Below, piece after piece: positions 5,568-6,987 of a stretch of DNA of 6,987 nucleotides (position 1 is its first letter; each line of letters starts with the position of its first letter). Both the position numbers and the translations under genes were made by a program. A model generated the notes under the pieces. The model had not been told where the DNA came from, made no database searches, and saw only the letters and a list, made by a program, of their open reading frames with translations. The DNA lies in contig JAKPSO010000521.1 in the NCBI GenBank assembly GCA_029571495.1, positions 1 to 6,987 of the forward strand. Direction: 5' to 3'. The DNA comes from Pseudomonadota bacterium. GTDB lineage: Bacteria > Pseudomonadota > Gammaproteobacteria > Burkholderiales > Casimicrobiaceae.

Positions 5568-6826
5568 CTAACTCCGTACGAATGGCCCATCTTTCGGACA
5601 TTCACTTTGGTCCGGCGGCGCTCGCAGAGGTGCAGCGCTGCGCCGACGCGGCACTTGAGAGGATCGCCGCCGAATCGCCCAACGCAGTGCTGATTTCAGG
5701 GGATCTCTTCGATCATCGTTTGGATGCACACGCTCCCGCCTTTCGAGCGGCCGTACAGTGGATCCAGAAGCTTGCGAACTGCGCACCTGTCTTGGTTTTG
5801 CAAGGGACCTTCTCGCATGACGTGCCTGGCACGCTTGATATTCTCAGCGCGTTACACGCGCGATTTTCTGTTGCAGTCGCAACCGAGGAATCGACGTGGG
5901 CGTTGGGTCTTCGCGGATGGGAGCGAACCGCGCAGCCACAAAGCGATCATAGCCTTGCGGTATTCGCATGGCCACCCATTAACCGCGGCTTGCTGGCGGC
6001 TACAGGTGACGTAAATGTTGCCTATCGCGCGTACGCCAGCGATGTGTTGCAGCGCGCACAAGTGTTCGCTGCTCACGCGCGTACCATGTCCATCCCAACG
6101 GTGTTGACATCCCATGGAACTGTCAACGGATGCGTTACAGAAAACGGGCAAACGTTAGTGTCACCGGATCATGAACTCGCCATCGGCGAGCTTTTTGAGA
6201 CGGGATACGACGTGGTAGCTCTCGGGCACATCCACAAGCACCAGGTGTGGGAGAAAGAGGGGCGCTACGTCGCGTATGCGGGCTCGCTTGCGCGGCTTCA
6301 CAGCGGCGACTACGACCCCAAGGGCTGGATTCAATGGCGCTTTGACTCGGGCGTGGCGACGTTGGAATTTCACACGACGCCAGCGCGCGACATGATCGAG
6401 TTCAGCTTTGACGGTCCCCCCGACATGTTGAAACTCCAGGAGCTTGCGAGCGATTGCGAAAACGCGATAGTGCGGATTCGCTACACAGTCGATGCAGAGC
6501 AGTCAGGCAGCGTCGATCGCAAGGCCATATCTGCACTCTTCGCAAACGCGGCGGCCTGCAAGGTCGAGGGAACAATCGTTCCGCGACTCACGGCACGCGC
6601 GCCACATATCGCGGCGACCAGTGGCGCCCCTGCGAAATTGGCTATTTGGGCTGATACCCAAGAGGTACCTTCGTCACAGGTGGACGCGCTGACGCGCTGC
6701 CTCCAAGAGTTGCTTGCGAACCCATCGGAAGATGAGATCGCAACGTCAATCCTGACTCGAATCGATTCACTCACAATGGAGCAGACACCAAATGAAACCT
6801 CATCGTCTAACGTTGTCGGGGTTTAA
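5564..6826 (+). CDS. sbcD-like: SbcD/Mre11-like metallophosphoesterase nuclease
   Basis: A 420-aa calcineurin-like phosphoesterase of the Mre11/SbcD type, which with an SbcC/Rad50 ATPase processes DNA ends and hairpins. Metal-binding motifs appear in order: D12-I-H14, G46-D47 to D50-H51, GTFSHD (81-86), S183-H184 and GHIH (221-224). The third motif normally reads GNH(D/E); here the Asn position is replaced within GT-F-S-H-D, a form I associate with phage and element relatives. Residues 230-260 complete the phosphoesterase fold, and residues 270-400 match the position of the SbcD capping domain. The length is near normal for SbcD. The ATG overlaps the preceding TGA by 4 nt, and the sbcC-like gene starts inside its 3' end. 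It probably acts in the cytoplasm on element or host DNA ends. Confidence 0.88.
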   Translation: MTNSVRMAHLSDIHFGPAALAEVQRCADAALERIAAESPNAVLISGDLFDHRLDAHAPAFRAAVQWIQKLANCAPVLVLQGTFSHDVPGTLDILSALHARFSVAVATEESTWALGLRGWERTAQPQSDHSLAVFAWPPINRGLLAATGDVNVAYRAYASDVLQRAQVFAAHARTMSIPTVLTSHGTVNGCVTENGQTLVSPDHELAIGELFETGYDVVALGHIHKHQVWEKEGRYVAYAGSLARLHSGDYDPKGWIQWRFDSGVATLEFHTTPARDMIEFSFDGPPDMLKLQELASDCENAIVRIRYTVDAEQSGSVDRKAISALFANAAACKVEGTIVPRLTARAPHIAATSGAPAKLAIWADTQEVPSSQVDALTRCLQELLANPSEDEIATSILTRIDSLTMEQTPNETSSSNVVGV

Positions 6827-6987
6827 GGGGATACGCGATGGTCTTGGGCTGTCGAGTTACACCCTCGAATTTCAGAACGATGCTCATCTTGTCGCCCTGA
6901 AAGGGCGAAATGGCCGGGGCAAAACCACGCTCATTGACAACCTCCAACCGTATCGCTTGCTGCCAAGTAAAGTCGACGGTTCTTGGA
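6792..6987 (+). CDS. sbcC-like: SbcC/Rad50-like ATPase, N-terminal fragment
   Basis: Sixty-five codons are visible before the right edge cuts the gene. The N-terminus (KPHRLTLSGFKGIRDGLG, residues 2-19) and the Walker A GRNGRGKT (38-45), followed by LIDNL (47-51), are typical of the Rad50/SbcC/RecF class of ABC-type ATPases that partner SbcD. The start at 6792 overlaps the end of the sbcD-like gene by 35 nt in another frame; GGAG (6778-6781) lies 10 nt upstream. Adjacency and co-translation strongly suggest an SbcCD-like complex. The coiled coils, zinc hook and Walker B needed to confirm it lie outside the window. A phage-type recombination ATPase is a close alternative. Confidence 0.85.
   Translation, partial: MKPHRLTLSGFKGIRDGLGLSSYTLEFQNDAHLVALKGRNGRGKTTLIDNLQPYRLLPSKVDGSW

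Overview
The window looks like an accessory segment (plasmid, integrative element or phage-like island) of a proteobacterium. I infer this from the moderately high GC, the Shine-Dalgarno sequences ahead of most genes, and the pairing of a phage/ICE-type Gp3-like gene with sbcD- and sbcC-like genes. I cannot name the species. No integrase, relaxase, replication protein or tRNA is visible.

Layout. (1) Positions 1-2216, minus strand: one long gene, open at the left edge, for a large ATPase with an N-terminal membrane hairpin and two complete AAA modules of the CDC48/Vps4 type. (2) 2217-2531: divergent control region, with a good promoter for the ATPase on the minus strand, a weaker promoter on the plus strand, and two terminator-like hairpins in the plus-strand leader. 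(3) 2532-3938, plus strand: four small unrecognised genes. The first three are joined by 4-nt stop/start overlaps, and the second encodes a membrane protein. (4) 3939-4343: about 400 nt with no convincing gene but several strong hairpins, including a 19-pair stem and a 28-position imperfect inverted repeat around a 12-nt loop. (5) 4344-6987, plus strand: a tightly coupled operon of a Gp3-like (recombination directionality factor-like) protein with a cysteine cluster, an SbcD/Mre11-like nuclease, and the start of an SbcC/Rad50-like ATPase that leaves the window.

How the parts may work together (inference). The right-hand operon is a DNA-processing module: an SbcCD-type nuclease/ATPase pair co-translated with a protein of a family known to reverse serine-integrase recombination. 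The left half is a separate membrane-associated unit: a tethered AAA unfoldase-like motor divergent from a small-gene operon that includes a three-helix membrane protein. The hairpin-rich gap between them is the most unexplained sequence here, and could be a structured RNA, a processing/termination array or a DNA site acted on by element proteins.
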